From positions 62,001 to 126,000 of the forward strand of contig JALHJB010000003.1 of assembly GCA_022839745.1 (NCBI GenBank): DNA of 64,000 bases, written 5' to 3'. The position numbers were made by a program, and so were the translations under genes. The DNA is from Actinomycetes bacterium. GTDB taxonomy: Bacteria > Actinomycetota > Coriobacteriia > Anaerosomatales > Anaerosomataceae. Below, in pieces: positions 31,779 to 42,475 of this stretch (the stretch's first letter is position 1; the number at the start of each line of letters is the position of its first letter). Below the pieces are notes generated by a model. The model was not told the origin of the DNA. It saw only the letters and a list, made by a program, of their open reading frames with translations, and did not search any database.

Positions 31779-32887
31779 GCGCGCACCTCCCCGGAAGCGG
31801 GGCCGGCCGGGCTGGGGCCGGCTGGGGTGGGGCCGGCTGGCGCGGACTCGGCGGGCGCGCACGCGGGCGCAGCGGGCTCTACGGCCGTCACGTCGACGAA
31901 GCACCGAAGCTTGCGCCCGTCCTCGAGCTCCACCAGCGGCGGCATGTCGCTCGCACAGCGGTCGATCGCCCAGCTGCAGCGCGGAGCGAACGCGCAGCCC
32001 TTCGGCAGGTTGAGCGGATTAGGCACCATACCCGGGATCATGTACAGCTGTCCGTCGTCCTCGGTGTCTTCCATGCCGGGGATGGATTCGAGCAACCCGA
32101 GCGTGTACGGGTGCAGCGGCCGTTCGAACAGCGCCTGCGCCGTGGCCTCCTCCACCACCTGGCCGCAGTACATGACCACCACTCGGTCGGCTGATTCGGC
32201 GACCACCCCGAGGTCGTGCGTGATAAGGATGACCGCCATCCCGATCTTCTCGCGCAGATCGGCGAGCAACGCCAGTATCTGGGCCTGGATAGTCACGTCG
32301 AGCGCGGTGGTGGGCTCGTCGGCGATCAGCAGATCCGGATCGCACGACAATGCCATGGCGGTCATCACGCGCTGACGCATGCCACCCGACATCTGATGCG
32401 GGTACTCCTTGATGCGCTGCTCCGGGCTGGGGATCCCCACCAGGCGCAGCATCTCGATCGCGCGCTCGGTGGCCGCCTTCTTGTCGAGCTTCATGTGCGT
32501 GCGGATGCTCTCAGTGAGCTGGTCCTCGATCGTGAACACCGGATTGAGGCTCGTCATCGGCTCCTGGAAGATCATCGAGATCTTGTTGCCGCGCACATCG
32601 CGCATCTCACGCTTCGACAGCAACAGCAGGTCCTGGCCCCGGTAGCGCACCTCGCCAGCCACCACACGCCCCGGCGGCTGCAGCAACTGCAGGATCGACA
32701 GCGACGCCACGCTCTTGCCCGAGCCCGATTCACCCACGATCGCCAACACCTCGCCGGCGTGCACGCTGAAGCTCACATCGCGCACCGCCTGGACCGTGCC
32801 GCGCTTCATCACGAAGTCGGTGGAGAGGCCCTTCACATCGAGGATGATGGGGCACTCGGAAGTTGTCGTGGTGTCTGACGTGGTCAT
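31775..32887 (-). CDS. dppD: Dipeptide/oligopeptide ABC transporter ATPase (DppD/OppD-like)
   Basis: 370 aa, ATG 32887. Walker A IVGESGSGKSVASLSIL, signature MSGGMRQRVMTAMALS, Walker B LLIADEPTTALDVTIQAQILALLADL, Cys-rich tail CAFAPRCSWAIDRCASD. An Ala/Pro-rich C-terminal tail (APAGPTPAGPSPAGPA) is unusual. Nine nucleotides after the DppC stop. Confidence 0.95.
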   Translation of the reverse strand: MTTSDTTTTSECPIILDVKGLSTDFVMKRGTVQAVRDVSFSVHAGEVLAIVGESGSGKSVASLSILQLLQPPGRVVAGEVRYRGQDLLLLSKREMRDVRGNKISMIFQEPMTSLNPVFTIEDQLTESIRTHMKLDKKAATERAIEMLRLVGIPSPEQRIKEYPHQMSGGMRQRVMTAMALSCDPDLLIADEPTTALDVTIQAQILALLADLREKIGMAVILITHDLGVVAESADRVVVMYCGQVVEEATAQALFERPLHPYTLGLLESIPGMEDTEDDGQLYMIPGMVPNPLNLPKGCAFAPRCSWAIDRCASDMPPLVELEDGRKLRCFVDVTAVEPAAPACAPAESAPAGPTPAGPSPAGPASGEVRA

Positions 32888-32896
32888 CGCCGGCCC

Positions 32897-33889
32897 TTAC
32901 TTGATCCGTGCGCGGGGGTCGAGCGCATCGCGCAGACCGTCGCCGAGCAGGTTGAACGCGAGCACCGTGGCCGTGATGGCCATGCCCGGATACAGCAGCG
33001 TGTGCGGGGCCTGGAAGATGAATCCGCGCGCCCGGCCCAGCATGTCGCCCCACTCGGGCTGCGGCGGCTGAACGCCCAGGCCGAGGAAGCCGAGCGCCGC
33101 GGTATCGAGGATCGCACTCGAGATGCCGAGCGTGGCACGCACGATGATCACCGAGAGCGCATTTGGCAACACGTGCCTGAAGATGATGCGCGCGTCCGAG
33201 AGTCCCACCACGTGCGCCGCCGCGATGTAGTCGTTCTCTTTGATCGACAGGATGTTGCCCCGCACGATCCGCGCGTACTCGGGGATCGACACCAGGCCGA
33301 TGGCGATCACCGCTTTGTCGATGCCCTTGCCGAGGGCCGCCATCAGGGTGATGGCGAGCAGGATCGAGGGGATGGCGAGCATCATGTCCATCACGCGCAT
33401 GATGACGGTGTCCACCCAGCCACCCGCGTAGCCGGCGATCGCACCGAGGACGATGCCGGTGGTCAACGCGATGGAGACGGCGAGCAGACCGACGGTGAGC
33501 GAAACGCGGGTCCCGGCGATCACCCTGCTGAAGATGTCCATGCCGAGCTGGTCGGTACCGAACCAGTGCTCCGCGCTCGGCGGCTTGAGTGCGTTGGACA
33601 TCTCGGTCTCGATGGGATTGTACGGCGTGATGTACGGCCCTATCACGGCGATCACAACGAGCGCCAGGACGAAGACGAGGCTCACGAGCGCCGCGCGGTT
33701 GGCCCGCAGGCTCCGCCACATCTCGAGCCACTGGTTCTCGGGCTTCTCGTGGAACGTCTCGTCGTGGTCGTACACGGGGATCTGGCCATCGGGCAGCGCG
33801 ATGCCCATCGCGAACGTCTCGTCGGCCTTCTGGCTCTCGCTCCCCCTGCTGGGGACCTCGTTGACGGAGGATTGGTTCCACTCGCTCAT
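32897..33889 (-). CDS. dppC: Dipeptide/oligopeptide ABC transporter permease (DppC/OppC-like)
   Basis: 330 aa from ATG 33889; the longer frame upstream lies inside dppB. N-terminal hydrophilic tail (about 75 residues), then six hydrophobic segments. The EAA-type loop reads EYARIVRGNILSIKENDYIAAAHVVGLSDARIIFRHVLPNALSVIIV, and PYNPIETE is the OppC N-domain. Pairs with DppB as the membrane channel. Confidence 0.94.
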   Translation of the reverse strand: MSEWNQSSVNEVPSRGSESQKADETFAMGIALPDGQIPVYDHDETFHEKPENQWLEMWRSLRANRAALVSLVFVLALVVIAVIGPYITPYNPIETEMSNALKPPSAEHWFGTDQLGMDIFSRVIAGTRVSLTVGLLAVSIALTTGIVLGAIAGYAGGWVDTVIMRVMDMMLAIPSILLAITLMAALGKGIDKAVIAIGLVSIPEYARIVRGNILSIKENDYIAAAHVVGLSDARIIFRHVLPNALSVIIVRATLGISSAILDTAALGFLGLGVQPPQPEWGDMLGRARGFIFQAPHTLLYPGMAITATVLAFNLLGDGLRDALDPRARIK

Positions 33890-33891
33890 GG

Positions 33892-34911
33892 CTACCGCTC
33901 CTTCTTCGACGAGTACTTGATGCGCGGGTCGAGTGTTGCGTACGCCAGATCGGCCACGAGGTTGATGGTCGCGAAGATGACCGCAACCAGGAGCACGATG
34001 CCCTGGACCACAGGGAAGTCCGATTTCAGGATGCAGTCGACCGTGAACTTGCCGATGCCCGGCCACGAGAACACGCTCTCGGTGAGAAGCGCGCCGCCGA
34101 GGAGCGAGCCGAACTGCAGGCCAATGACGGTCGTCACCGGGATGAGCGAGGGGCGCAACGCGTGCTTGCCGATGACCTTCCCCTCGCTGATGCCCTTGGC
34201 GCGCGCGGTCCGGATGTAGTCCTGGCCGAGCGTCTCGAGCATCGATGAACGCGTCATCCGGGTGATGATCGCCATGGAGTACATGCCGAGCGCGAGCGCC
34301 GGCAGGATGATGTGCTGGAGCGCGTTACCAAATGCCTCCCAGTTGCCTTCGAGGAGCGCATCGATCATGTAGAAGCCGGTGACTTCGGCGGGCTTGAGAA
34401 GCACGTCGATCCGGCCGCCCGAGGGCAGCAGGTGCAGATAACCGCTGAAGAACATGATGAGCAGGATACCGAGCCAGAAGATGGGGATCGAGACGCCCAC
34501 CAGCGCGAACAACGAGCCGGCGGCGTCGAAGATCGAGTTCTTCTTCACTGCGGCGACCACGCCGAGCAGGATGCCCACGATCGAGGCGAACACGATCGCC
34601 GCGATGGCAAGCTCGATGGTGGCCGGGAACCGGGCGAAGATCTCCTCGGTCACCGGCGTCTTGGTGTAGTAGGAGGTGCCGAGATCGCCCTTGAACGCGC
34701 CCGTCAGGTACTTGAAGTACTGGGTGACGACCGGGTCGTTGAGCCCGTTGGCGTCGCGCCACGCCTCGATCGTCTCGATGGTCGCATGCTGACCGAGCAC
34801 GATAGGCGCCGGATCGGGCGAGAACACCCGCATGAGCGCGAACACGATGATGGAAACCCCGATCATGACCGGGATGACCATCAGCACTCGCTTGATGACG
34901 TACTTCAGCAT
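33892..34911 (-). CDS. dppB: Dipeptide/oligopeptide ABC transporter permease (DppB/OppB-like)
   Basis: 339 aa, ATG 34911. N-terminal signature LKYVIKRVLMVIPVMIGVSIIVFALMRV. EAA loop ETLGQDYIRTARAKGISEGKVIGKHALRPSLIPVTTVIGLQFG, and LLGGALLTESVFSWPGIGKFTVDCIL. Six transmembrane segments. Two bases upstream of dppC. Confidence 0.95.
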   Translation of the reverse strand: MLKYVIKRVLMVIPVMIGVSIIVFALMRVFSPDPAPIVLGQHATIETIEAWRDANGLNDPVVTQYFKYLTGAFKGDLGTSYYTKTPVTEEIFARFPATIELAIAAIVFASIVGILLGVVAAVKKNSIFDAAGSLFALVGVSIPIFWLGILLIMFFSGYLHLLPSGGRIDVLLKPAEVTGFYMIDALLEGNWEAFGNALQHIILPALALGMYSMAIITRMTRSSMLETLGQDYIRTARAKGISEGKVIGKHALRPSLIPVTTVIGLQFGSLLGGALLTESVFSWPGIGKFTVDCILKSDFPVVQGIVLLVAVIFATINLVADLAYATLDPRIKYSSKKER

Positions 34912-34933
34912 GTGTGGATGCTCTCAGGGGAGT

Positions 34934-34986
34934 CTGCGAGCGCGCAGCCGGGAGTCGCGAGGTGCGACCCCCGGCTGCGCTCGCAG
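34934..34986 (-). terminator. Strong stem-loop between the substrate-binding gene and dppB
   Basis: CTGCGAGCG-GCAGCCGGG-GTCGC pairs with GCGAC-CCCGGCTGC-GCTCGCAG around GAGGT. In importer operons such hairpins protect or attenuate so that the binding protein is made in excess over the permease. Confidence 0.75.
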
Positions 34987-35000
34987 GTGGGTGGTCCGAG

Positions 35001-36584
35001 CTATTCGGCGGCCACGACCACGTCTTTGAGGAACACGTTACCGGTCACGTGATACACGAAACCGGAGACCTGCGGTCGGAAGGCGGCAAGCGTCTTCGCG
35101 TGCGAGATCGGCAGCCAGATCGCGCGCTCGGCCACGTACTTCTCCATCTCACCGTAGGCGGCGTTACGCTCGTCGCCGTTGGGGAGCGCCAGCGCGTCTT
35201 TGACCATCTGCTGGTAGGTCGGGTCCTGCCAACGGGCCACGTTCATCGTGGGATCCGGGTCGGACAGCAGGTTCATGAAGTTGTCCGGGTCGCCGTTGTC
35301 GCCGATCCAGCCGTAGAAGCAGATGTCGTAGTCGCCCGCGCGGACCTTCTCCTTGTAGGTGGTCCAGTCGAACGTGTCGATCGTGCACTCCACGCCCACC
35401 TTCTGCAGGTAGCCCTGGATCGCGGTGGCCAGCGCAACACCGGTGGCGGCGTTGTACGGGCGCGGGTTGGTGTAGGTGATCATGTGGACCTTGGTGATGC
35501 CAGCGGCGGCAAGACCGGCCTTGGCAGCCTCAGGGTCGTACTCGACCTGCTTGACCGTGGCATCGAAGCCCGGCACAAAGGTCGGCAGGATCGTGTCGGC
35601 CACGTCGGAGTAGCCCTGGTACAGGCTCGTCACGAGCTCTTCGCGATCGATCGCCTGCGAGAAAGCCACGCGCGCGGCCTGGTCCTTGAACAGCGGGGTC
35701 GTGGTGTTGTAGGCCATGTAGTTGATGTTCATGCCCTCGGCCTCGAAGAGCTCGTCGCCCGCCGAGGTGATCTGCTCGACCACGGTGGCGTCGATGCCAT
35801 CGATCATGTCGACTTCACCGTTGTTGAGCGCAAGCACGCGTGCCGAGTTGTCGGCGATGAAGCGGAAGATGACGTTCTTGGTCTTGGCGGGCTCGCCCCA
35901 GTAGTCGTCGTTGCGCACGAGGACGATGTTCTCGCCCTTGTTCCACTCGACGAACTTGTAAGGGCCGGTGCCCACCGGAGTCTCCATGACGGAGTTGTTG
36001 CCGGCCTCGAGCGCGGCCGGGCTGACGATCGGAGCGGCCATGCTCATCGCCAGATTGGCGAGGAACGCGGTGTTGGGTGCGGTGAGGTTGATGGTGACGG
36101 TGTACTCATCGTCGACCACGACGTCCTTGACCGAGCCGAACACGAAACCGGCGTAGCCCATCTCCTCGGTGACCTTCGGCGGGAGCTGGCGGTCGATGTT
36201 GAACTTCACCGCCTCAGCGTTGAAGTCCGTGCCGTCGTGGAACTTGACGCCCTCGCGGAGCTTGAAGGTGTAGGCGAGTCCGTCGTCGCTGATGGTCCAT
36301 GATTCGGCCAGCGAAGGCTCCACCTCGGTGGACTCGGAGTTGTACTTCAGCAGGCCCTCGTAGATGTTGACGATGACCTTGGAGGACTCACCATCGTCGA
36401 CGAGCGCCGGATCGAGTCCACGGGGGTCAGCGCCCTGTGCATACGTGAACGTATCCACAGTGGCTGCCTCGGCGGGCTCTTCCGCTGCGGGCTCTTCCTC
36501 AGACTCGGCGGCGCAGCCAGCGAGCGCTGTGACGACGAGAGCGAGGGCGAGCACGAGCGACAGTAGCCGTGCAGACTTCTTCAT
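35001..36584 (-). CDS. dppA: Peptide ABC transporter substrate-binding lipoprotein (operon copy)
   Basis: 527 aa, ATG 36584 with GGAAAGGG SD. Lipobox ALAGCAAES. SBP_bac_5 signature YTFKLREGVKFHDGTDFNAEAVKFN; YDICFYGWIGDNGDPDNFMNLL. First gene of the dppABCDF-like operon. It is a close paralog of the plus-strand protein at 28073. Confidence 0.95.
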   Translation of the reverse strand: MKKSARLLSLVLALALVVTALAGCAAESEEEPAAEEPAEAATVDTFTYAQGADPRGLDPALVDDGESSKVIVNIYEGLLKYNSESTEVEPSLAESWTISDDGLAYTFKLREGVKFHDGTDFNAEAVKFNIDRQLPPKVTEEMGYAGFVFGSVKDVVVDDEYTVTINLTAPNTAFLANLAMSMAAPIVSPAALEAGNNSVMETPVGTGPYKFVEWNKGENIVLVRNDDYWGEPAKTKNVIFRFIADNSARVLALNNGEVDMIDGIDATVVEQITSAGDELFEAEGMNINYMAYNTTTPLFKDQAARVAFSQAIDREELVTSLYQGYSDVADTILPTFVPGFDATVKQVEYDPEAAKAGLAAAGITKVHMITYTNPRPYNAATGVALATAIQGYLQKVGVECTIDTFDWTTYKEKVRAGDYDICFYGWIGDNGDPDNFMNLLSDPDPTMNVARWQDPTYQQMVKDALALPNGDERNAAYGEMEKYVAERAIWLPISHAKTLAAFRPQVSGFVYHVTGNVFLKDVVVAAE

Positions 36585-36713
36585 GCCCTTTCCTTCCTCT
36601 TCCTTCGACTCTGGATGGAGACTCGCCGTCGCATGTGCGGCGGATGAACGAAGTGTAGCGCAGGAAAACCATGTGTGAAATGACGTTAACACGGCCGGGG
36701 AGCCGCCGGTTCG

Positions 36714-36950
36714 TCAGCGGCGTTTGCGCGGGTAGAGAGGGCGCTCAGCGGCGCATGCCACACGCGCATACGCCTCGGCCTGTGGGTCCTCGAGAGCGGC
36801 GTCTCCCTGTGCGATAGCGATGACCACCGCGGGCGCTGCCGAGCACGTGCAGCGCCACAGGAAGTACAGCGGCACACCACCCGCCTCGAGCGCGAACGCG
36901 ATGCGGTCGAACAGCAGGTGCGAGTACGGCTGCAGCAACGCGTCTTCCAT
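36714..36950 (-). CDS. Small hypothetical protein
   Basis: 78 aa, ATG 36950. The translation looks protein-like (SHLLFDRIAFALEAGGVPLYFLWRCTCSAAPAVVIAIAQGD) but no family is recognised and the SD is weak. The flanks 36593-36713 and 36951-37112 show no other gene; the first would hold the importer promoter. Confidence 0.4.
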   Translation of the reverse strand: MEDALLQPYSHLLFDRIAFALEAGGVPLYFLWRCTCSAAPAVVIAIAQGDAALEDPQAEAYARVACAAERPLYPRKRR

Positions 36951-37112
36951 GGGAAGCCCTACGAGCAGGCACTATCGGGTTTCCTCGCGGCGCACTTGAT
37001 GTGATGAGAGGGTCCGGGGTTCCCACTCACACACGCTTGGGGTATACCAGGCTACGGCGCACCGGGTACGACCGATACGCCATACGCGTGTCGCGGACCA
37101 AAGGGGGAACGC

Positions 37113-37867
<755 letters not shown>

Positions 37868-37868
<1 letters not shown>

Positions 37869-39163
37869 TGCGGCGCTTCCTAGTGCTCCTCAAGAAGGAG
37901 CTCCGCGAGCTGCTCACGCTGCAGACGCTGCTGCCGTTCGTGATCGTGATCGCGGTGTTCGGGGTCCTCGGCCAGACGCTCTCGGCGGTGAGCGCCGAGC
38001 AGTCCGCGGCCGCCCCGCTCGCCGTGGCCGATGAGGACGGCGGTCCATATGCGCAGGTAGTGCTTGAAGCGCTCGAGCTAGCCGGCTTCGAGACCGTGAC
38101 AGTAGACGGGCCGCTCACCGAGGACACCGCGCAGGACCTGCTCGACTCGGCCGAGGCCAACATCGTGATCGGCATCCCCGCTGGCTTCTCCAAGGCGATC
38201 GCCGCGGGCCAGACGCAACGGCTCCCCAGCTGGACGCGCGTACGCAACTTCTCCTTCATCGGGAATACCGACATCGCGTCGTTCGATGGCGCCATGAGCG
38301 TGGTGAACTCGGCTGTCGCGGCCTCCGTTGCGGCCGAGGCGGCACCCAGTGTGCCGCCGGCGATGCTGCAGCAGCCCGTGGCCCCCGCCGAGCACGTGAT
38401 CATCGGCGACCGCTCCGCCGAGACGCCCGCGATCGCCGTGATGTCGTTCGTGAGCCAGCAGACCACCTTCATCCCGATCGTGCTGTTCCTGGTGATCGTG
38501 TTCGCCGCCCAGATGATCGCCACCGCTGTCGCCACCGAGAAAGAGAACAAGACGCTTGAGACGCTGCTCTCCTACCCGGTCACGCGCACGGCGATCGTCA
38601 CTTCCAAGATGGTGGCCGCCGGCCTCGTGGCGCTGCTGTCCGCCGCCGCGTACATGCTCGGCATGCAGCAGTACATGAGCGGGATGGAGGCGAGCATGGG
38701 CGGTGGCACCGAAAGCGCAGCAGCGGCGTCGGCCGCCGCCATGCAGCAGCTCGGCCTCACGTATGGACCCACCGACTACCTGATGCTCGGGCTCACGCTC
38801 TTCGCGAGCATCCTGGTGGCGCTCTCGATCGCCATCATCCTCGGCGCGTTCGCTGAGAGCGTGAAGTCGGTGGGCTCGCTCATCACGCCGCTGATGGTGC
38901 TGATCCTGGTGCCATACCTGCTCACGCTCATCGTGGACCTGTCCGTCATGCCCGACGCGGTCCGCTACGCGGTGATGGCGATCCCGTTCACGTACCCGTT
39001 CGTCACCGGACCGGCGTTGTTCCTCGGCAACTACGGCCTCGTGTGGTGGGGCATCGCGTACCAGTTGGTGTGGTTCGCGGTGTTCGCCGCCATCGCGGCG
39101 CGCGTGTTCTCGAGCGACCGGATCCTCACCATGAAGCTGTCGTTCGGACGGAAGAAGCGCTGA
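37868..39163 (+). CDS. ABC-2 type permease (NatB-like)
   Basis: 431 aa. N-terminal helix LLKKELRELLTLQTLLPFVIVIAVFGVLG, a long extracytoplasmic loop (about residues 40-200), then five or so hydrophobic helices and the NatB-type ATEKENKTLETLLSYPVTRTAIVTSKM motif. Exports an unknown substrate with the NatA-like ATPase. Confidence 0.9.
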
Positions 39164-39172
39164 GAGCGAGCG

Positions 39173-40858
39173 CTACTGGCGCCGCCTGCTGCGATAGTGC
39201 GCGCTGATGATCGACCAGAAGAACCAGACCGTCACGCCAAACGCGAGGACCAGGCCCACCTGTCCGATCGTGGTGAGCCATCCCGGCACGCCGCTCGCGC
39301 TCAAGAGCGTGGACGCGCCGACGATGAGCGCCGACACCACGAGCGCGAAGGCGAGCCTGTTCACCATCTCGGCGAGTTGATCGAGCGGGCCCTGGAAGTC
39401 GCGCGGCACCACGGCGATGCGGATCTCGCCCTTTGAGACGCGCCGCAGCGTGCGGTCGATCGTGGACGGCAGCGTCTCGACCAGCCTGCCGCTGCGACGC
39501 CACGCGCGCACCAGCCGGTCGAGCATCTGCTCCGGGCGATGCCGCTGTCGCATAGCCTGCTCGAAGAACGGGCCGGCGGCCTTGGCGAAGTCGAACGCAG
39601 GATCAAGCGCCGTGCCCACGCCCTGGAGGAGGCCGAGGGTGGCGATGGCGAGCGCGAAGTCGCTCGACACGCCGAGCCTGAAGTCGCGGAACAGCCGCAG
39701 CACCTCACCGAAGAGCTCGGACGGGTTGATGAGCCCGAGCTCACGGTCGTGATACTTGCCGATGAGCCGCGTGACCTCCTTCTGAAGGCCGGCCTCGTCG
39801 ATGTTGGGTGCCGAGGCGAGCGCCAGGAAGGTGTCGGCGGCAAGCTCGTAGTCGTAGTTCACGGCAGCCCAGAGCAGATCCGTGAACCGCTCGCGAGACG
39901 ACTCGGTCATCGTGCCCACCCGGCCGAAGTCGGTGAACCCCACGCGGTCGCCGGGAAGCGCGAGGAAGTTGCCGGGGTGCGGATCGGCCTGGAAGAAGCC
40001 GAGGTCGAAGATCTGCCTGAGGTAGGCGTCGATACCTCGCGACGCGAGGAGCGCACGATCGAATCCCGCCTCGTCGAGCAGGTCGGGGCGATTCATCGGC
40101 ACGCCCTCGAGGAGCTCCAGCGTGAGCACGCGGGACGTGGTGTGACTCCAGTAGACGCGCGGGAACACCACGGTGGGATCGTCTTTGAAGGCACGCCACA
40201 GCCGCTCGGCGTTGCGCGCCTCGTTCACATAGTCGAGCTCGCCCCGAAGCGCATCAGCGAACTCCATGGTGATCCCCATGGCATCGATGTCGGAAAGCTC
40301 GAAGACGTGCTCGGAGACCCACGCTGCTTGCGTGAGCGTGATGTCGAGGTCGACCTCCACCTGGGCCCGCACGCCCGGGCGCTGCACCTTCACCGCCACC
40401 GGCGTGCCGTCCGGGAGCTCCGCGCGGTAGACCTGCCCGATCGAAGCGGCGGCTACGGGTTCGGACGCGAACGACGCGAACGCCTCCTCGAGCGGCTGTT
40501 CCAGCTCGGCCTCGATCACCGAGCGGATCGTCTCGAACGGTTCGGGCGTCACCGCGTCCTGGAGCTTGCGCAGCTCGGCGGCGAGCGCGGGCGGCACGAT
40601 GTCGGTGCGCGTGGACATCGCCTGGCCGCCCTTGATGAAGGTCACGCCCAGCCGCTCGATCGCGCGGCGCACGTGTTGTTCGGTGGTGAGCGCATCCGAG
40701 ACACCGTGCGCACGCGAACGCCGCGGCGCGAGATGGCCGAGCCCGACCGCGCTGATGAGAGCGCTCAGCCCTTCATCGGCGAGCACCTCGACGATCTGCC
40801 GGTAGCGTTCGAGATGGTTCGCCGGGAGCGCTGGTCCTCGGCGAAGGAGCCGCTTCAC
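39173..40858 (-). CDS. ABC1/UbiB-family atypical kinase
   Basis: 561 aa, GTG 40858 overlapping the upstream small gene by 4 nt (GTGA). Family motifs: FIKGGQAMSTRTDIVPP (KxGQ), PVAAASIGQVYRAELPDGTPVAVKVQRPG (Ala-rich loop), LDYVNEARNAERL, FFQADPHPGNFLAL and GFTDFGRVG (metal-binding). Two C-terminal transmembrane helices. UbiB-like proteins support isoprenoid lipid biosynthesis, but targets in bacteria are uncertain. Confidence 0.92.
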   Translation of the reverse strand: MKRLLRRGPALPANHLERYRQIVEVLADEGLSALISAVGLGHLAPRRSRAHGVSDALTTEQHVRRAIERLGVTFIKGGQAMSTRTDIVPPALAAELRKLQDAVTPEPFETIRSVIEAELEQPLEEAFASFASEPVAAASIGQVYRAELPDGTPVAVKVQRPGVRAQVEVDLDITLTQAAWVSEHVFELSDIDAMGITMEFADALRGELDYVNEARNAERLWRAFKDDPTVVFPRVYWSHTTSRVLTLELLEGVPMNRPDLLDEAGFDRALLASRGIDAYLRQIFDLGFFQADPHPGNFLALPGDRVGFTDFGRVGTMTESSRERFTDLLWAAVNYDYELAADTFLALASAPNIDEAGLQKEVTRLIGKYHDRELGLINPSELFGEVLRLFRDFRLGVSSDFALAIATLGLLQGVGTALDPAFDFAKAAGPFFEQAMRQRHRPEQMLDRLVRAWRRSGRLVETLPSTIDRTLRRVSKGEIRIAVVPRDFQGPLDQLAEMVNRLAFALVVSALIVGASTLLSASGVPGWLTTIGQVGLVLAFGVTVWFFWSIISAHYRSRRRQ

Positions 40859-41211
40859 GACTCCTCGGATCCGCCGATCGGACGGAGCGAGGCGATGAGC
40901 GCCTTGATCTCGGTGAGCTCCGAGCGCACGTCGCTCAGGTCCTTTGCCGAGGCGAGACCCATGCCGCTGACAGCACGCTCGACCTCGCGGGCAACGGTGC
41001 TCTGCACCGACTTGCTCGTTGAGTCGGCCTGGGTGACCAGCCGGTTGACGAAGGTGTCCGACTGGTCGCTCGTGAGCTTGCCGCGCTGCACGAGTTCATC
41101 GGCAAGCTCCTCCACCTTGTCTTTGGCGAGCATCGCGGCCCCGACCCCCATCAGGAACGCCCGTTCGATCAGCCCGAGGTCCTCGTTCATGGCTGTCTTC
41201 TCGTCGGCCAT
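40855..41211 (-). CDS. Small phasin-like helical protein
   Basis: 118 aa from ATG 41211 with a GGAGGTGG SD. Mostly helical: LIERAFLMGVGAAMLAKDKVEELADELVQRGKLTSDQSDTFVNRLV, the pattern of polyhydroxyalkanoate synthesis regulator/phasin-like small proteins, ending in a coiled coil (LSDVRSELTEIKALIASL). Translationally coupled to the UbiB-family kinase, the usual neighbour of this family in Gram-positive genomes. Confidence 0.82.
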   Translation of the reverse strand: MADEKTAMNEDLGLIERAFLMGVGAAMLAKDKVEELADELVQRGKLTSDQSDTFVNRLVTQADSTSKSVQSTVAREVERAVSGMGLASAKDLSDVRSELTEIKALIASLRPIGGSEES

Positions 41212-41296
41212 GTCATGCCACCTCCGTCGGTCGTGTGGATGCATCCCTGTTGAATGTACCCCGACCGGCGGGCACCAGCCATCGATCGTATCGATG

Positions 41297-42475
41297 CTAT
41301 CGCAGCGCCGCCACGATACGATCGACGGCCTCGTCGAGCACCGCGCGCGTTGTCGCGAAGTTGAGGCGCACGAACCCCTGCCCGTGCTCCCCGAAGTCCG
41401 GTCCGGGATTGAGCGCCACCCGCGCGTGCTCGAGCAGCCAGGCGGCGGGGTCGTCGCCAAGATCGTAGGCGCGCATATCGAGCCATGCGAGATACGTGCC
41501 CTCGGGCAGGGCCATGCGGACACCCGGGAGCTCAGCGGTCACCCGGGCGGCGAGGTGGTCACGCTGATCGCCGAGGAACGCCACGATCTCGGCGAGCCAC
41601 GGCTCGCCCAGCGTGAGCGCCGCGAGCGTGGCTGCCGCCCCCGGAGTGCTCACGGCACCGAGCATATGGCCGGGGAGGGCCGCCAGCGCAGCCTCGGCCA
41701 CCGGATCGGCGATGTGCCCGGCGGCACACCGCAGGCCCGCGATGTTGAACGCCTTGCTCGCCGCGAACGCGGTCACCACACGCACGCCCTCGGCCGCTGG
41801 CAGCGACTCGAACGGGATGTGCCGCGCGCCCCGGTACACCACGTCGGCCCAGATCTCGTCGCTCACCACCAGCAGGTCGTGCCTGCGCGCGACCTCGGCC
41901 ACTGCAGTGAGCTCGTCGGCGGCAAACGCCCTGCCCGTGGGGTTATGAGGATTGCATATGAGGATCGCCGAGACACGCCCGCCGCCCTCCAGGCCACCGG
42001 TCACCGCCGCCTCGAGCCGCTCGGCATCCAGCCGCCAGGTGCCGGGCTCCAGCGGGCAGCTCACCACGCGCCGCCCAGCGCTCGTGATGCACCCGAAGAA
42101 CGGCGGGTACACGGGGGTGAGGAGCACCACGCCGTCACCCGGTTCGGTACCCGCCCATAACGCGAGCTCAACCACTTGCAGCACGTCGGTGAACAGCCGG
42201 ATGCCCTCGGCGCCCGGGCTCCACCCGTGGCGCCGCGAGAGCCACTCGTGCCACGCCTGCGGCAGCGCGGCCATGGCCGCGAACGAGTACCCGAAGTCGC
42301 ATCGGTCGGCGAGCGCGCGCACCGCTTCGGCCACCGCCGGAGCGGTGGGAAGGTCCATGTCGGCCACCCAGCACGCGAGCACATCGTCCGGATAACGCGA
42401 CCACTTGATGCCATCGAGTCCGCGCAGCCGTGCAAGATCATCGTCCAGTGAGATGTTCGTAACGCCGTCGCTCAT
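41297..42475 (-). CDS. PatB/MalY-type cystathionine beta-lyase (PLP-dependent C-S lyase)
   Basis: 392 aa, ATG 42475 (TGATG overlap with the upstream exporter). Fold-type I PLP enzyme: KWSRYPDDVLACWVADMDLPTAPAV (MalY N-terminus), NPHNPTGRAF, VVSDEIWADVVY and the PLP lysine in AFAASKAFNIAG. MalY/PatB enzymes cleave C-S bonds, for example in cystathionine. Third gene of a coupled trio with a PARG-like protein and an exporter. Confidence 0.92.
   Translation of the reverse strand: MSDGVTNISLDDDLARLRGLDGIKWSRYPDDVLACWVADMDLPTAPAVAEAVRALADRCDFGYSFAAMAALPQAWHEWLSRRHGWSPGAEGIRLFTDVLQVVELALWAGTEPGDGVVLLTPVYPPFFGCITSAGRRVVSCPLEPGTWRLDAERLEAAVTGGLEGGGRVSAILICNPHNPTGRAFAADELTAVAEVARRHDLLVVSDEIWADVVYRGARHIPFESLPAAEGVRVVTAFAASKAFNIAGLRCAAGHIADPVAEAALAALPGHMLGAVSTPGAAATLAALTLGEPWLAEIVAFLGDQRDHLAARVTAELPGVRMALPEGTYLAWLDMRAYDLGDDPAAWLLEHARVALNPGPDFGEHGQGFVRLNFATTRAVLDEAVDRIVAALR

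Noticed and set aside
30369..32375. 668-codon plus-strand open frame over the importer genes
   Set aside because: It is antisense to DppD and DppF and has no recognised domain.
39539..42160. 873-codon plus-strand open frame
   Set aside because: Antisense to the UbiB kinase, the phasin-like gene and the C-S lyase; composition is that of a GC-rich shadow.
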